Part shown: piece by piece, positions 33,870 through 44,929 of the stretch
Layout of the letters: each line of letters begins with the position of its first letter
Numbering within the stretch: the stretch's first letter is position 1
NCBI RefSeq assembly: GCF_963259705.1
Contig: NC_081844.1
Coordinates: 15,299,715 to 15,363,714, forward strand
DNA: 64,000 nt
From: Myotis daubentonii
Lineage: Eukaryota; Chordata; Mammalia; Chiroptera; Vespertilionidae
Direction: 5' to 3'
Position numbers and translations under genes: made by a program
The notes under the pieces: model-generated
Databases searched by the model: none
Told to the model about the DNA's origin: nothing
Seen by the model: only the letters and a program-made list of their open reading frames with translations

Positions 33870-35180
33870 TTTATCCAATCCATTATGTCCAACTTTCAAC
33901 AAAAACTACAAGGGCATACTAAAAGGCAAAAGCAACAATGAAAACTCACACAGTTTATGGAGACAGAGCACACATCCAAAGGCAGAATCAGAAATGACAG
34001 GAATGTTGGAATTACTGGACCAGAAATTTAAAATAACTGATTAATATGCTAAGGATTCTAGGGAAAAAAGCAGACAACACACAGAAAGAGATAAATAACA
34101 TAAGAAAAGAGATTGATAGTGTAAGAAAGAATAAAAAAGAAATGCAGTAGAGCCTTGGCTAGTGTGGCTCGGTTGGTTGGAAGTCATCTCATGCACCAAA
34201 AGGTTGCTGGTTCGATTCCTGGTCAGGGTACGTACCTGGTTTGCGGGCTCAATTCCTGGTAGGGGGTGTGCAGGAAGCAGCATATCCATATTTTGCTCTC
34301 ACATCGATGTTTCTTCCTCTCCCTCTCCCTTCCCCTCTGTCTCTCTCTCTCTCTCTAAAAAACAAAACAAAAACCAATATCTGCTCTCAGACCTCAATGG
34401 AATTAAAATAGGGGTCTATAAGAGAAAGGTATCTGAAAAATCCCAGACTACATAGAGATCAACAACACACTTCTAAATAATACATGAATCAAAGAAGAAA
34501 TCTCAAGATAAAATTTAAAACATTTGAACTAAATGAAAATGATAAAAATAACTTACCAAAATTGGTGGAATGCAGCAAAAGTAGTGCATGATGGGAAATT
34601 TATACCATGAAATGCATATATTAGAAAAGAAAGACTTAAAATCAATTATCTTAGAAAACTAGAAAAAGAAGAGCAAGTTAAATCCAAAGTAAGCAGAAGA
34701 AGAAAAAATAGAGCAGAAAACAATAATTTTGAAAATAAGATATGGAGGGATAAGGACACATATGTAATACCTTAATAAAGAAAAGAATTAAAAATAAATA
34801 AATAAAAGTTTTCAGAAAATTTTTAAAAAAGAAGATATCAAAAAAAGAAAAGAAGATATCAATAGAAAATATAAATAAAACTAAAAGCCGGTTTTTTGAA
34901 AGAGTAAATAAAATGAATAAAGTTCTACCCAAGTTAACAAAGAAAAAGAGAAGACACAAACTGATGTCAGGAATTAAAGAAGGGATATCACTATAGATCC
35001 CATGGATATTAAAGGCTAATAAGTGTCTACTATGAAAAACTATATGTCCATAATTGGAAAACCTAGATAAAATGGGCCAATTCCTTGGGGGGTGGGGTGG
35101 GAACCAACTTACCAAAACTTACATAAAAATAAAATAAAATAGAGACTCTGAATAGGCATGTATCTATTAAAGAAATTAAA
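33870..35180 (+). mobile_element. Old L1 pieces, plus strand, split by a Ves SINE
   Basis: 33870-34150 resembles an old L1 5' UTR/ORF1 region (CAACTTTCAACAAAAACTAC). 34377-35180 carries an ORF2 endonuclease-RT linker remnant (GCAGCAAAAGTAGTGCATGA, then GCCGGTTTTTTGAAAGAGTA). Decayed throughout. Confidence 0.6.
34152..34376 (+). mobile_element. Ves SINE in old L1
   Basis: Head GCCTTGGCTAGTGTGGCTC, B-box GGTTCGATTCC, CTCTCCCTCTCCCTTCCCC body and AAAACAAAACAAAAACC tail. Confidence 0.88.
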
Positions 35181-35367
35181 TGGGTTTCTTCAGATATATT
35201 CCCTAAAGTAGAATTGCTGGATCATAAGGCAGCTCCATTTTTAATTTTTTTGAGGAAACTCCATACTGTTTTCCACAGTGGTTGCACCAATCTATATTCC
35301 CACCAAAAATGCACAAGGGTTCCCTTTTCTCCACACCTTGCAACCATTTGTTTCTTTCTTTCTTTAT

Positions 35368-35602
35368 TTATATAATCCTCCCCTGAGGATATGTTTTTAT
35401 TGATTTTAGAGAGAGGAAAGGAGAGGGAGAGAGACCAAGAGAGAGAAATATCTAAGTGAGAGTAAAACATCGATAGGCTGCCCCCATACACACTATGACT
35501 AGGGATTGAACCCACAACCTGGGTATATACCCTGACCTGGACTTAAACCCACAATCCTGTGTTGCACAGGAGGACACTCCAACCAGCTGAGCCACACCAG
35601 TT
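35368..35602 (-). mobile_element. Ves SINE in L1
   Basis: Reverse copy, CCTGAGGATATGTTTTTATT to GCTGAGCCACACCAGTTG. Confidence 0.85.
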
Positions 35603-35716
35603 GATTTATTGCTGACAGCCCTTTTGACAGGAGTGAGGTGATACCTCATTCTGGCTTTATTTTTCATTTCTCTGGTAATTAGTGACTCTGAGAATCTTTT
35701 CATATATATATATATA

Positions 35717-36305
35717 TTTGATGCCCGGTGCACGAAATTCGTGCATGAAGGGGATTTCTCTCAGCCCAGCCTGCACCTTCTCCAATCGGGGACCACTTGG
35801 GGGATGTCTGACTGCCGGTTTTGTGGGATCGGGCCTAAACCGGCAGTCGGACATCCTTCTCGCAATCTGGGGCCACTGGCTCCTAACCACTCACCTGCCT
35901 GCCTGCCTGATCACCCCTAACTGCCTCTTCCTGCCTGCTTGATTGCCCCTAACCCCTTTGCCTGCCTCTGCCTCCGGGCCTCTCTCTGGGCCTGAACTGC
36001 AGCCTCTGTGGCAGCTGCTGATCAGGCCCCACCTCTCTCTCTCTCTCCAGGCCTTGCCAGCAGCCGCAGTTGCTACTGATTAGGCCCTGCCTCTCTCTCC
36101 AGGCCTCTCTCCGGGCCTGATCCACAGCCGCCGAGGCAGCGGCAAGGTCGTTAGGCTTCTGCCCAGCCTGGGCCAGAGGCTAACAACTTCACCTCATCAG
36201 CCTCCCCCCGCCTCCCCCCACCCCACCCCCGTGCCCTGCCACGCCTAGTGACTGGTCATCTGTCTGGTCGTTTAGGATGTGATGGCCCCTGGTCTTTTAT
36301 AATGT
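35717..36305 (-). mobile_element. Small HeliBat at the 3' end of the composite
   Basis: Terminal hairpin on the left, TCTACATTATAAAAGACC 5' end on the right (minus strand). The interior consists of repeated GCCTCTCTCCAGGC and GCCTGCCTG words. The left CTAG is mutated to TTTG. Confidence 0.8.
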
Positions 36306-36309
36306 AGAT

Positions 36310-37648
36310 GTTATCCCAATAAATTTAATAAAAATTGTCTTCAAATTATGCTTACACTGGAAGTGGACCACTTACCAATTTTATTTTAATCATCACTATT
36401 GGTGCACCCTGTAGGTGTAAAATTTGGCTTCCACATTGTCAACATTTCTTGGGGGCCAGACCTCAGAGACTTCATAGATAGTTCTGAGGTCTTTGGCCTT
36501 GCTCTGAAGTTATTGGCTGCCCAAGTTTTTTATCATTTGAGATGGTGAATTTTTCTACATTGTCTTGGTCTTTTTCTGGATCATTTTTATTCAGTTCCTC
36601 ATGTGGCCTGTGATCATGGCCACATCTTGTTGGCTTTATAGCTTTCGTAGGTTTTCTTGAAGGGGTAGGAATTTTTGGAAAGGCTCCTTTCCTTGAACTC
36701 CCTTAAAGACATCTTTTCACCCCCATGGATGTCTTTAGTACCTGGAAGGACAACAGAGTGAGCACAGAAGGACATTGGTTTGTGGGGAAATGGCTGGGAT
36801 GAAAGGGAAAAAAGTCTTCATGAGAAAAAGCATGGGTTGAGTCTGGAATCTGCCAGGCAAGACCAGGGAGTCTTGGGGAGATGCCACTAAAGAAGAGGAG
36901 AAGTCTGGGTGTGGACCTTTCATTCTTGACACCGGACCTGGGTTAACAGGGCTGCTTCCTCTTTTACCTTCTTTTGGTGAATGGGGTTTGTTGTTACATA
37001 ACTGTGCTAGGAGTTTGTGGTTTCCTGGTCATCTTCACCATGTCAAAATTTCCCAGGGCCCTACCCCAGGCCTCCTGAACATGTGCTTTTCTCTAGGACA
37101 ATGAGGGGCCACACCCCCTAGGCTTTAATTAATCAGGAAGCCTCCCCTCCAGCTAATGGTAGCTCTGGGAGAGAAACTTAGACATCATAAAGCACCATCC
37201 TGACACTTCCATGGGGAGGGGTGAGGAGGCCGAGATGCTTTGGTAAGAGAAAGGGGGCATTTCTTTAGCACTCCTAAGCCTTCTCAAAAATTATTGGCCC
37301 CATATTCAATTCTGATGGGTCACATGGTAGGGAGATGATGCTTCCTCCAAACATTTCCCTAGGCCACCAATTTCAGTGGTTCATTGTTCTTTCTCATCCT
37401 TCACCATTAGCTAGTTTGCATAAGATTTACCTAAAATCTTTTCAAGGTAATGTGACTGTCTCTGTGGAGATGTGAATTATCCTGCTTCCCTAGTACAGGT
37501 TGCTCTTATGCACCTTGAAAACTATTTACTTCTTGGCTACTACCAGAGAAATTTTCCATCTCACCCGCCTTGTCCATGTGGCTCTCCCCAGCTTTCTGTT
37601 TTCAAGGTTGAAATCATTGCCTTTAGGCTGTCTTTAATGAATAGAGTT
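36310..37648. other. Unidentified DNA inside the composite Helitron
   Basis: Not Helitron and not a repeat I know. On the minus strand 36614-36712 is a 32-codon frame starting MSLREFKERS and ending NKMWP, followed by GAACTGAATAAAAATG. It could be a remnant of a captured exon or retrocopy, but nothing proves coding. Confidence 0.4.
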
Positions 37649-37665
37649 GCTCAACTGGTTATCTT

Positions 37666-37934
37666 TTTCTTTTTTTTTTTTTCAAAGGTTCAGTCTCTTA
37701 TTTTTTTTTATTTTTTATTTTTTTAAAATATATTTTATTGATTTTTTACAGAGAGGAAGGGAAAGAGATAGAGAGTCAGAAACATCGATGAGAGAGAACA
37801 TCGATCAGCCACCTCCTGCACATCCCCCACTGGGGATGTGCCCGCAGCCCAGGTACATGCCCTTGACCGGAATCGAACCTGGGACCCTTCAGTCCGCAAG
37901 CCGACGCTCTATCCACTGAGCCAAACCGGTTTCG
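37666..37934 (-). mobile_element. Ves SINE with double A-tail and 17-bp target duplication
   Basis: GCTCAACTGGTTATCTT repeats at 37649-37665 and 37935-37951. The insert contains a Ves body plus, beyond its first tail, an extra segment (CAAAGGTTCAGTCTCTTA) closed by a second poly(T). Confidence 0.93.
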
Positions 37935-38086
37935 GCTCAACTGGTTATCTTAGCTTTGTTTAAAATCTTGGGGGTGATCATAGTAGATACAGTATCTAGA
38001 TTTGGGGTTTAACAGTATAAGGTGAATGAGGCAGGAATTTAAATTCCCAAAGTTGGGCTTCCTGTTTGTATGTTGAAAACTGCACC

Positions 38087-38110
38087 TCCACCCCCCCCCC
38101 CCCCCCCCCC
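38087..38110. repeat. Poly(C) tract
   Basis: Run of C interrupted once by G near its right end. Confidence 0.9.
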
Positions 38111-38119
38111 GCCCCAGCT

Positions 38120-39480
38120 CCTCAGGGAACTCGGGTAGTCAGACCCTTGGTCTGAGGATTGCAGACTCAGGTTCATAGAGGACAGGAGGCCCAGGCCCTG
38201 TCAAAGTATGGATCAGAGGCAGGGCTAGAGGACCCTACGGAATCCATCTCAGCCCCTGCCATCAGGTTTAAGAATTGCTGGGCTTGGTACCAGTGAGGCC
38301 CTGATCTGAGGAGCCGGCCTTGGGTCAACAGGGGCAGGATCCTGGGACCTGCCAGGGCTCAAGGTGAGGAACATGAGGGAGGAGGGAGGGACCCTGGACC
38401 CTAGAACAGAATCATCCCACCCAGGGCGGGATGATGACAACAGGTGATTTCTTTTTTTTGTTTTAAGGGATCCGTGGTTTAATCGGGGTCCATGGGCTCC
38501 AGAAGAGAACAGAGAGATGAGAAGTAGATGCAAAAGCCAGGTCAGTACCTTAGCATGTTATTGAGTGCACTCGGGGAGGGATTTGTCCCAGGAAAGTCTG
38601 TGCGTCCCTCAGGGGAGAGAGAAGCAGCAGGGCTGCCCACAGGGCAGTCTCGGGCTCCTCAGGGGTGCGAGCTCCTGGAGTAGGCTGGCTGCCTTCTGTC
38701 CGCTTCCTGGGGTGCAGCCTAGGTGCTCGGCGCTGGTGCAGGTGTCTTGGGCTCAGCACGGCACCAGGATCCCGCGTCCCTCTGTCCTCTCTGGGGCTGG
38801 CACCTTCTGGCTGGTTCAGGAGCCACAGGGCTGTGCGGTCTTGTGCCTGGGCTTCCCCTTGAGGTGACTGCGGCTCCTATCAGAGGTGGGTGTTGCAGGA
38901 GGGGCGGCTCAGCACAGGGAAGTTGTCCATGGCCCAGGCCCAGGCCTGTTGGCGGTTCAGGCCCGGGGCAGGGTGGGCTCCGGGCACACACACCGCATCC
39001 AAGATGGGTCTTCCAAGGTGGATGGATGCGCTTCCCTGGCTTCAGCCTCCTGAGCAGCAGAGAGGTGAGGTGGGTGCTGGGGAGGAGGGAATCGACAGCA
39101 GGCAATTTCTGCATCTGGGTCTCAGAGACTCGGGGGCTTTGGTACAGGGAGCGGGACCTCAGATACGTAGAGGACTGGCCCAAGTCCTGCCAGAGTCAAG
39201 GTGAGAACCCTGAGGAAACACTAATGGGACTCTGGATACCACAACACAGGGGACCCCACCAAGGCCCTCCCCCCGTGTAAGCCCTGGGAGTCCCCAGGGT
39301 GGGATGACCACACTCAGTGTTTTCTGACTTCCACAAACGGGTCTGAGAGATCCTGGAACATGGCATCAGGAAAAGGGCCTCTGGTCCACAGAGGGGAGGG
39401 CCCAGGTCCTGCTGGAGTCAACCTCGGAGGCAGAGGTTACCTGCAGCGCCTGCCCCTCCCCCCTCTACATTTGGTCATCC
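38120..39480 (+). pseudogene. MAGE-like upstream/5' UTR sequence (captured fragment)
   Basis: Contains repeated modules: CAGGGCTCAAGGTGAGGAAC with CTGAGG-like text near 38352, and GCCAGAGTCAAGGTGAGAAC near 39187, each followed by an AACA.AGGGGACC-like stretch and then GGGATGA. From memory this wording, with AGGCCCAGGCCCTGTCAAAG and CCCTGCCATCAGGTTTAAG, resembles the tandem non-coding exon/intron modules upstream of MAGE-family genes. No MAGE homology-domain coding sequence is present, and the open frames here are GC-driven. Confidence 0.5.
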
Positions 39481-39900
39481 CTCCTGACGGCCCTAGGCTA
39501 TTATTAGTATAGATTAGCCATCTGAATGGTTTCTTTAAAGAACTGCCAATTCTGGTCCTCTGCCCATTTTTAAAATTAAATTATTTATTTTTTGGTGTTG
39601 AGTTATAATGAGTTCTCTATAAATTTTGGATATTAACCCTTTGTCAGATGTATCATTGATGACTATGTTCTCTTGTTAAGTGGGCTGTCTTTTCATTTTG
39701 TTGATGGTTTCCTTTGTTGTGCAAAAACTGTTTAGTTTGATGTAGTCCCATTTGTATATTTTTTTTCTTATTTTTCCCTTGCCTAAGGAAATATATCAGA
39801 ACAAATATAGTTATGAGAAATGTCCACCAAGGAAAACAATGGTGGCCAAATTGACACACCTTTCTTGTACCTCCTCCCAGGTCCAGACTGGAAATAAAAC

Positions 39901-40316
39901 TGAAAGGGCGAGGGCTACGCCCTCCATCTTGCCCCGAATCCTCCATGTTGGGGCAGCAGCCATGTGCTCGGCAAGGCTTCTTCCCGGAAGCCCAAGCCTC
40001 TGCTAGCCACACCCAGGATTTCTCTAACCAATGACAATCAAGGGACGTGTGCACCATAGATATGACCACATCCTGTGTAAAGAGACTTGTGCCTGGTCAA
40101 TCGGCAGGGCCCACAGTCCCCTCTCCTCCCCTTACTCCACCCCCCTATAAAACTCCTCTTCCCACCGGGCTAGCTCTCTCTCTGCCACTTGCTGCTGTGT
40201 CAGTAAGGAGGGTAGGGGAGCCAAGCCCGGGTTTGAATAAAAGACTCTCTGCTTTTGCATCGGACTCGGCTGGCTCCCTGTTGGTCTATTGGGGATCTTG
40301 AAATCTGGGCATAACA
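39901..40316 (+). repeat. 5' LTR of the provirus
   Basis: Starts TGAAAGGGCG, ends GGCATAACA. TATA box TATAAAA at 40146-40152 and AATAAA at 40236-40241. By eye about eleven substitutions and one 5-bp indel separate it from the 3' LTR. Confidence 0.93.
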
Positions 40317-40318
40317 TT

Positions 40319-40335
40319 TGGGGGCTCGCCCGGGG
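40319..40335 (+). promoter_or_regulatory. Retroviral primer-binding site, tRNA-Pro type
   Basis: TGGGGGCTCGCCCGGGG, two bases after the LTR, matches the proline tRNA 3' end complement used by many gammaretroviruses with one apparent change. Confidence 0.88.
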
Positions 40336-41120
40336 TTCCCAAGACTATCGAGGGACCCGCGATCCGGAGAGTCTGACTGACCGCGGTAGGTGTCTATGTC
40401 GTTGTGTGTTCTGTTCTGTGCGAGCTCGTTTCTGAAATCTGTAAGTGCCCGAAGCGGTCTAGGTGGACACACTGCGAAAGACCACAGGCGGGGGAGAGTT
40501 GGAAGACATTCCGCTCCCCAGGAGGGATGCGTATTCCCCTCATGAGGGATGTGGTTTCCCCTCACAGATTTGAGACGAGGCAGGTCGCTCCTGCCAGTTT
40601 GGCATAAGGCCATCATCTAGTTGCTTCCATGGAGTTGGAAGGCTGTATTTTCGGGCCCTTTTAGTTTTCTGTGTTTGTATGTTTTTTCTATGGACTTACT
40701 GGATGGACATTATAGGATAGACTCAAACTACTCCTTTAAGTATTACGATTGATCATTTCAAGGAGATTGAGGGAGGCTTTAGAGCTCCCTCAGGAGTTGG
40801 GAAGTTGTTAGGAATTGAATGGATTGTTTAAACTCTGAATGAATGTCTGGTGAAAGTATGCGAGTGTGGAGGGAGGGGGCCTGCTCTCTCCCCTCCTTTG
40901 TGTGGCTCCATGACTTCAGTCGGGTGGGCATCTGAGTAAGGATCTGTGAAAACAGGTCACCCCCTCCCCAAATAAATGCGTCTGAGATTTCTGTGCACGT
41001 GTAGAGAGAAAGGCTGGCTTAAAACTAATGTGTGCACTGTCCGATTTTGGATAGAGTTTTGAGCTGGACTCTCTGCAGATGTGCAGTGTGGAGCCCAAGA
41101 CTGATCGTTTACCGCCCCCC
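40336..41120 (+). other. Proviral leader, non-coding
   Basis: Follows the primer site. No gag frame recognised. Confidence 0.5.
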
Positions 41121-41559
41121 TGTTGGGGGCCAGATGTAAGCTGGCAAGGTCCTTGCACCTGTAGGGGCTAGCAAGGCTGGGACCCTTACCCACACAGTTT
41201 TCCCAGACTTGTTTGGATGGCGATTATCAGTAGAATGAGAGCAACATTTGTAGAATGAGAACAGCCTTTCATAGCTTACCAAGAAGTCTGTAACTATTTA
41301 CTGAGATATGCTGTACTGAGAATTTGTCCTTCTGCTATGTCTCTCCCTTAGAGATTAAGAGGAACAAAGAATACATTCCTCTTGACAGACCTCCTATTCA
41401 GTGTGTTGTGTATAAATAAGATTGCATGACTAATAAACTTGCTCCAGTTCATCAAGAGAACTGGGGTCCTCCCAACCCCGCTTTCCTGTCTTTCTTTCTT
41501 TTCTCAATTCCCACCTCCCTGCCTCAGCCCGGCTCAACCCTGTCAGGCTGGCCCTGACA
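41121..41559 (+). mobile_element. Solo LTR nested in the provirus
   Basis: 439 bp, TGTTGGGGGCC to CCTGACA, flanked on both sides by runs of six or more C, suggesting a 6-bp target duplication as made by class II (betaretrovirus-like) elements. It has TATAAATAA and AATAAAC signals. Its family is not related to the host provirus. Confidence 0.7.
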
Positions 41560-43774
41560 CCCCCCCCCCCAAAAAAAAGATGCTAGCTAGATTCCAGCAG
41601 AAGAATTGGCGTTTCCATAATAAAGAACAGCTTTTAAATGCTAACTGAAGGGTGTTAAGTCTGGCTTCCCAAGGAAGAATGTGGTCAATTTACATCTGAA
41701 AAGACCAGGTAGGCCAGAACCTGTTTTACAAGGCTCAAATGTGGTTTTCCAGAGCCGCTTGAAAGTAAAAAGTAAAGTTTACTCTAATTTGCCTCATGAA
41801 AAATCTAAAGAACAGAATTAAATCTATTGGTTGAATATTGAGAAATGCTGAATATTTAACTTGCCAGCTAATAGTTTAAGGTTCGGATTGAATTGGGAAA
41901 AATTATGTAATTGTAATAACTAAATGCCTTTGCTTATTGGTCTGATTGAGAAGGGAGGATTGATTTTGTGACCTCAACTGAAGATTTTTGCTTTAAAATG
42001 ATTATAAAAGGTATAAACAGCTAATAAGATTTCTGTTTGTCTACAATGCAGCCACATGACTTGCTGCTCCCCTGGGGGCTGCCATCTTGAAACAGCAAAG
42101 GCCCCTCCCTCTGATTTAGTCAGGGGTGGAGCTTTAAGGCAGAGTTTTGCTGCAGAAATGTGAATGGGGCAGGAAGTGTGCTTGCCTCGAGGATTTATTT
42201 TTAAGTTAATCTCTTAAATCTAGAAAACCCTGCTTTCCTTAAACTAAGGACAATTAAAGGTTATGTCAAAGTCTTTAAAAGGAACTGATATCAGTAATCC
42301 AATTTCTAAAGTAAAGTACTATTATTTCAGGTAGAAGCTGGTTTCATACTGGTCTTAGAGGGCACATTTTTCCTTTGCCTGGGAGGGACAGCGCAGCTGT
42401 CCCAGGGTCGGAGGGCTCCAGTTCAGTGTTCTGGAGACCCAGGATAATGTGTTTACCCAAAGCTGTGGTTTAGATTGCATGCTGTAAATTGATCTGTCCT
42501 TATTGCTTAAATATGTATCTTTGTTGTTTAAAATTGCTTAACTAGTGAAATTTCTGTGTCTCTTAAAAATTTTGAATGTATTGCTAATATGAGGAATGTT
42601 AATTATTTACATGTCACCTAAAAATTAAGGCTAAGAGTTCTAACTAACTAGAAAGCATGGCTTTGGTGTGATGGGAGGAAAGAGAAATGTTGAATGGATG
42701 GTAGGCCAGTGAGCTGGGACTGGTCACTGGTGGTGGTTTGTGAGAAGGGCTGGACTCAGCCTAACTTCTCCTTCCTTGGTACCCCTGAAACGTCAGAGGG
42801 TACTTCTGGTCTTGGTTTTCTTGATTTTTGGTTTTGGATTTGTTTGTTTGTGATGAGTACCGTTTCTATCTGGATGAGACATAGGTCAAGAATCCTGTCC
42901 TGGGATGTGGGAAAGGGAGGCCCCCACATCTGTTCCTGTCAGGCCCCCATCAGGGGACTTGGGCGGTGTTCCTGTTATCTGCTCAAGATCCCAAGACTGT
43001 AAAAGTACTTGTTCACTGAAAGGGTGTAAATGTAAATGTTTATTTGATGTTTGTATGTCTGCTTGGGTATAATTATTTATTCATGTAAGTGTGGAAGTCT
43101 GCGGAAAAAAAACCCCAAAAACCACACGCTTGATTTCTTTGAGGCTGAGTGCTCTGACCAATAGCAAAGCTCCCTGAGCAGCCGCTGGGATCTTTCCCCA
43201 AGGGCGCTTGCTCTCTGTCAGAGGTGGAATTGGCCCGCCTAACTAGTAAACATCTCTGTCTGTTTGTTTGCTGGGAACTTTGATTTGCTATGTGATATTC
43301 TGTGCTGGGTTGGGATTTTGGAATTCTGGGGTAGATTTAAAAGGTATTTGTGGCTTTTCTAGTCTGATTGGGACATTTAAGGGTGGGGCTCACAGTTCCT
43401 CAGGGCAGAGATTTCATGGGCCCTTCCCCCTGCCTGTGCTGAATTAAATATTACAGGCCAGTGTCATTTGGCTTGCTGGTTAAAGGTAGACAATGGGCCT
43501 TAGAATCTGTAAAGGTGGGCAAGAATGAAGCTGATCAAATGTACTGAAAGGGTTTGGTACCTGTTGCTGCTAGCAAAGGAGGGGCTAATATCCCCTTCTA
43601 GCACACTCCCTTGAAAGAGGCCTGGTTGCTGCTCTGCCACAAAGGGAACTGGTAGAAAGGCAAGAAAGCAGAGCGCTGTAACTAATAAACAGGGTTACCT
43701 AGAAGCCATCAGGACTTTGAAGTTCTCCAAGAGAGGAGGAACCTGACTCAGAGACTGGCCGAAACCTCGTTGGG
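41560..43774 (+). other. Proviral interior, no recognisable genes
   Basis: Over 2 kb where gag and most of pol should be, without any retroviral domain that I can recognise. Either decayed beyond recognition or replaced by non-coding sequence. Confidence 0.45.
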
Positions 43775-44374
43775 TTGGGAGAACCGGAGGCTATGATAGG
43801 GTCCGACAATGGAACAGCCTTTATTTCACGAGTAACGCAGGTAGTAACCAGGGCTATTGGGGCAAATTGGAAATTACATTGTGCTTATAGACCCCAGAGT
43901 TCAGGGCAGGTAGAAAGGAACCATGGAAACTGGCGGGGACTGGGTGGCTCTCCTATCATGTTTGGCAGGCCACCCCTATCATTCCTAACCTTAAAGCTGA
44001 CTTTCTTGCTGCAAGAACTATCTCTTTCTTTGAGAGGGCTCCAGAGGGCACACGAGCACATTTGGCCGCGCCTCCGCGCCATCTATGAGACCGGCCCAAC
44101 CCCAACTCCTCATCAGCACAGACCAGGAGATTGGGTCTACGTCAGAAGGCACCACTGGGAGACCCTCGAGCCACGTTGGAAGGGTCCCTACACTGTGGTG
44201 CTGATGACCCCCACCGCTCTCAAGGTAGACGGCGTCGCGACCTGGGTCCATCACACTCACGTCCGGTCAGCAGACCCATCCGTGATCCGGGAAGACTTCA
44301 TCACCAAATGGAGTGTCGATCGAGATCAACGCAACCCGGTCAAGCTCAAGCTAGGGAGTGCTCTACCTGCCTGA
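43775..44374 (+). pseudogene. Retroviral pol remnant: integrase core end and C-terminal domain
   Basis: A 199-codon open frame. GSDNGTAF near residue 9 holds the second catalytic aspartate region, and SSGQVER near residue 43 the catalytic glutamate of a DDE integrase. Just after, a stretch of the core is missing (the frame jumps to a FGRPP motif). The later part (PGDWVYVRRH, then RWKGPYTVVL) is the GPY/F-type C-terminal domain of class I elements. The zinc-binding N-terminus and first aspartate are absent, so the enzyme is dead. The end of the frame runs into what would be the envelope start. Confidence 0.85.
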
Positions 44375-44929
44375 TGCTGGTAACATTGCTCGGGATCACT
44401 CCTGCTACTGGGAGCTCCCACAATCCTATCTAATAAAAGAGAAAAATGATAATTGGCGTACGACGATACCCTTTTCATTGGCTAATCAGGGCTATATGCA
44501 AATTAACTGCCAACTAAGATTGGCAGTTAACTGACAACAAGATGGCGGTTAATTTGCATATGTAGGCACAATGCAGGGAGGCGAAAGGGAAAGCAGGAAG
44601 AAGCCCCCTGCCACTGACAGTGATCAGAAACCCAGGGGGGAGCTAAGAGCTGGGGGGCAGGGCAAAGGCGGCCCTGGGGCCGCCTTTGCCCTGTCCCCCA
44701 GCCATGATTGGAGAATCAGGCGCCTTTGCCGCCCTGGCCAGTGATAGCAGGAAGTAGGGGTGGAGCCAGCGATGGGAGCTGGGCACGGTCGAAGCTGGCA
44801 GTCCCAGGAGCTAGGGGTCCCTTGCCTGGGCCTAAAGCGAAGCCCACGATCGCGGGGCTGCTGCAGCTGCGGGTCCCAGCTGCCCGGGCCGAATGCCTCA
44901 GCCAGAGGCGTCCTGCAGGGGCAGGGGCG

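Larger units (their letters stand above)
35717..39513 (-). mobile_element. Composite 3.8-kb HeliBat carrying foreign DNA
   Basis: On the minus strand a HeliBat 5' end (TCTATACTAATAATAGCC, after A) starts at 39513, and the 3' hairpin (around CACGAAATTCGTGCAT) with a degenerate CTAG lies at 35717, next to A. Removing the segment restores an uninterrupted L1. Inside, a second HeliBat 5' end (TCTACATTATAAAAGACC) starts at 36305, so 35717-36305 alone is a normal small HeliBat. The 3.2 kb between the two 5' ends is not Helitron sequence: it holds an unidentified block (36310-37650), a Ves SINE, and GC-rich DNA with MAGE-like modules (38120-39480). No Rep/helicase frame is seen. Confidence 0.75.
35190..39900 (-). 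mobile_element. L1 ORF2 3' region, minus strand, split by Ves and a composite HeliBat
   Basis: Three blocks (35190-35367, 35603-35716, 39514-39900) are collinear pieces of one L1 in minus orientation. The plus-strand junction TTTTCATATAT then TTAGCCATCTGAATGG reads straight through once the 3.8-kb insert is removed. The right part is cut by the provirus at 39901. Confidence 0.75.

Noticed and set aside
34678..35115. 145-residue minus frame rich in F, L and I
   Set aside because: Antisense of an A-rich L1 ORF2 remnant.
38723..39280. 185-residue frame and overlapping frames
   Set aside because: GC-rich captured non-coding DNA; no domain and frames on both strands overlap.
42694..43002. 102-residue frame in the provirus considered as gag
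   Set aside because: No matrix, capsid or zinc-knuckle motif; composition is not retroviral gag.
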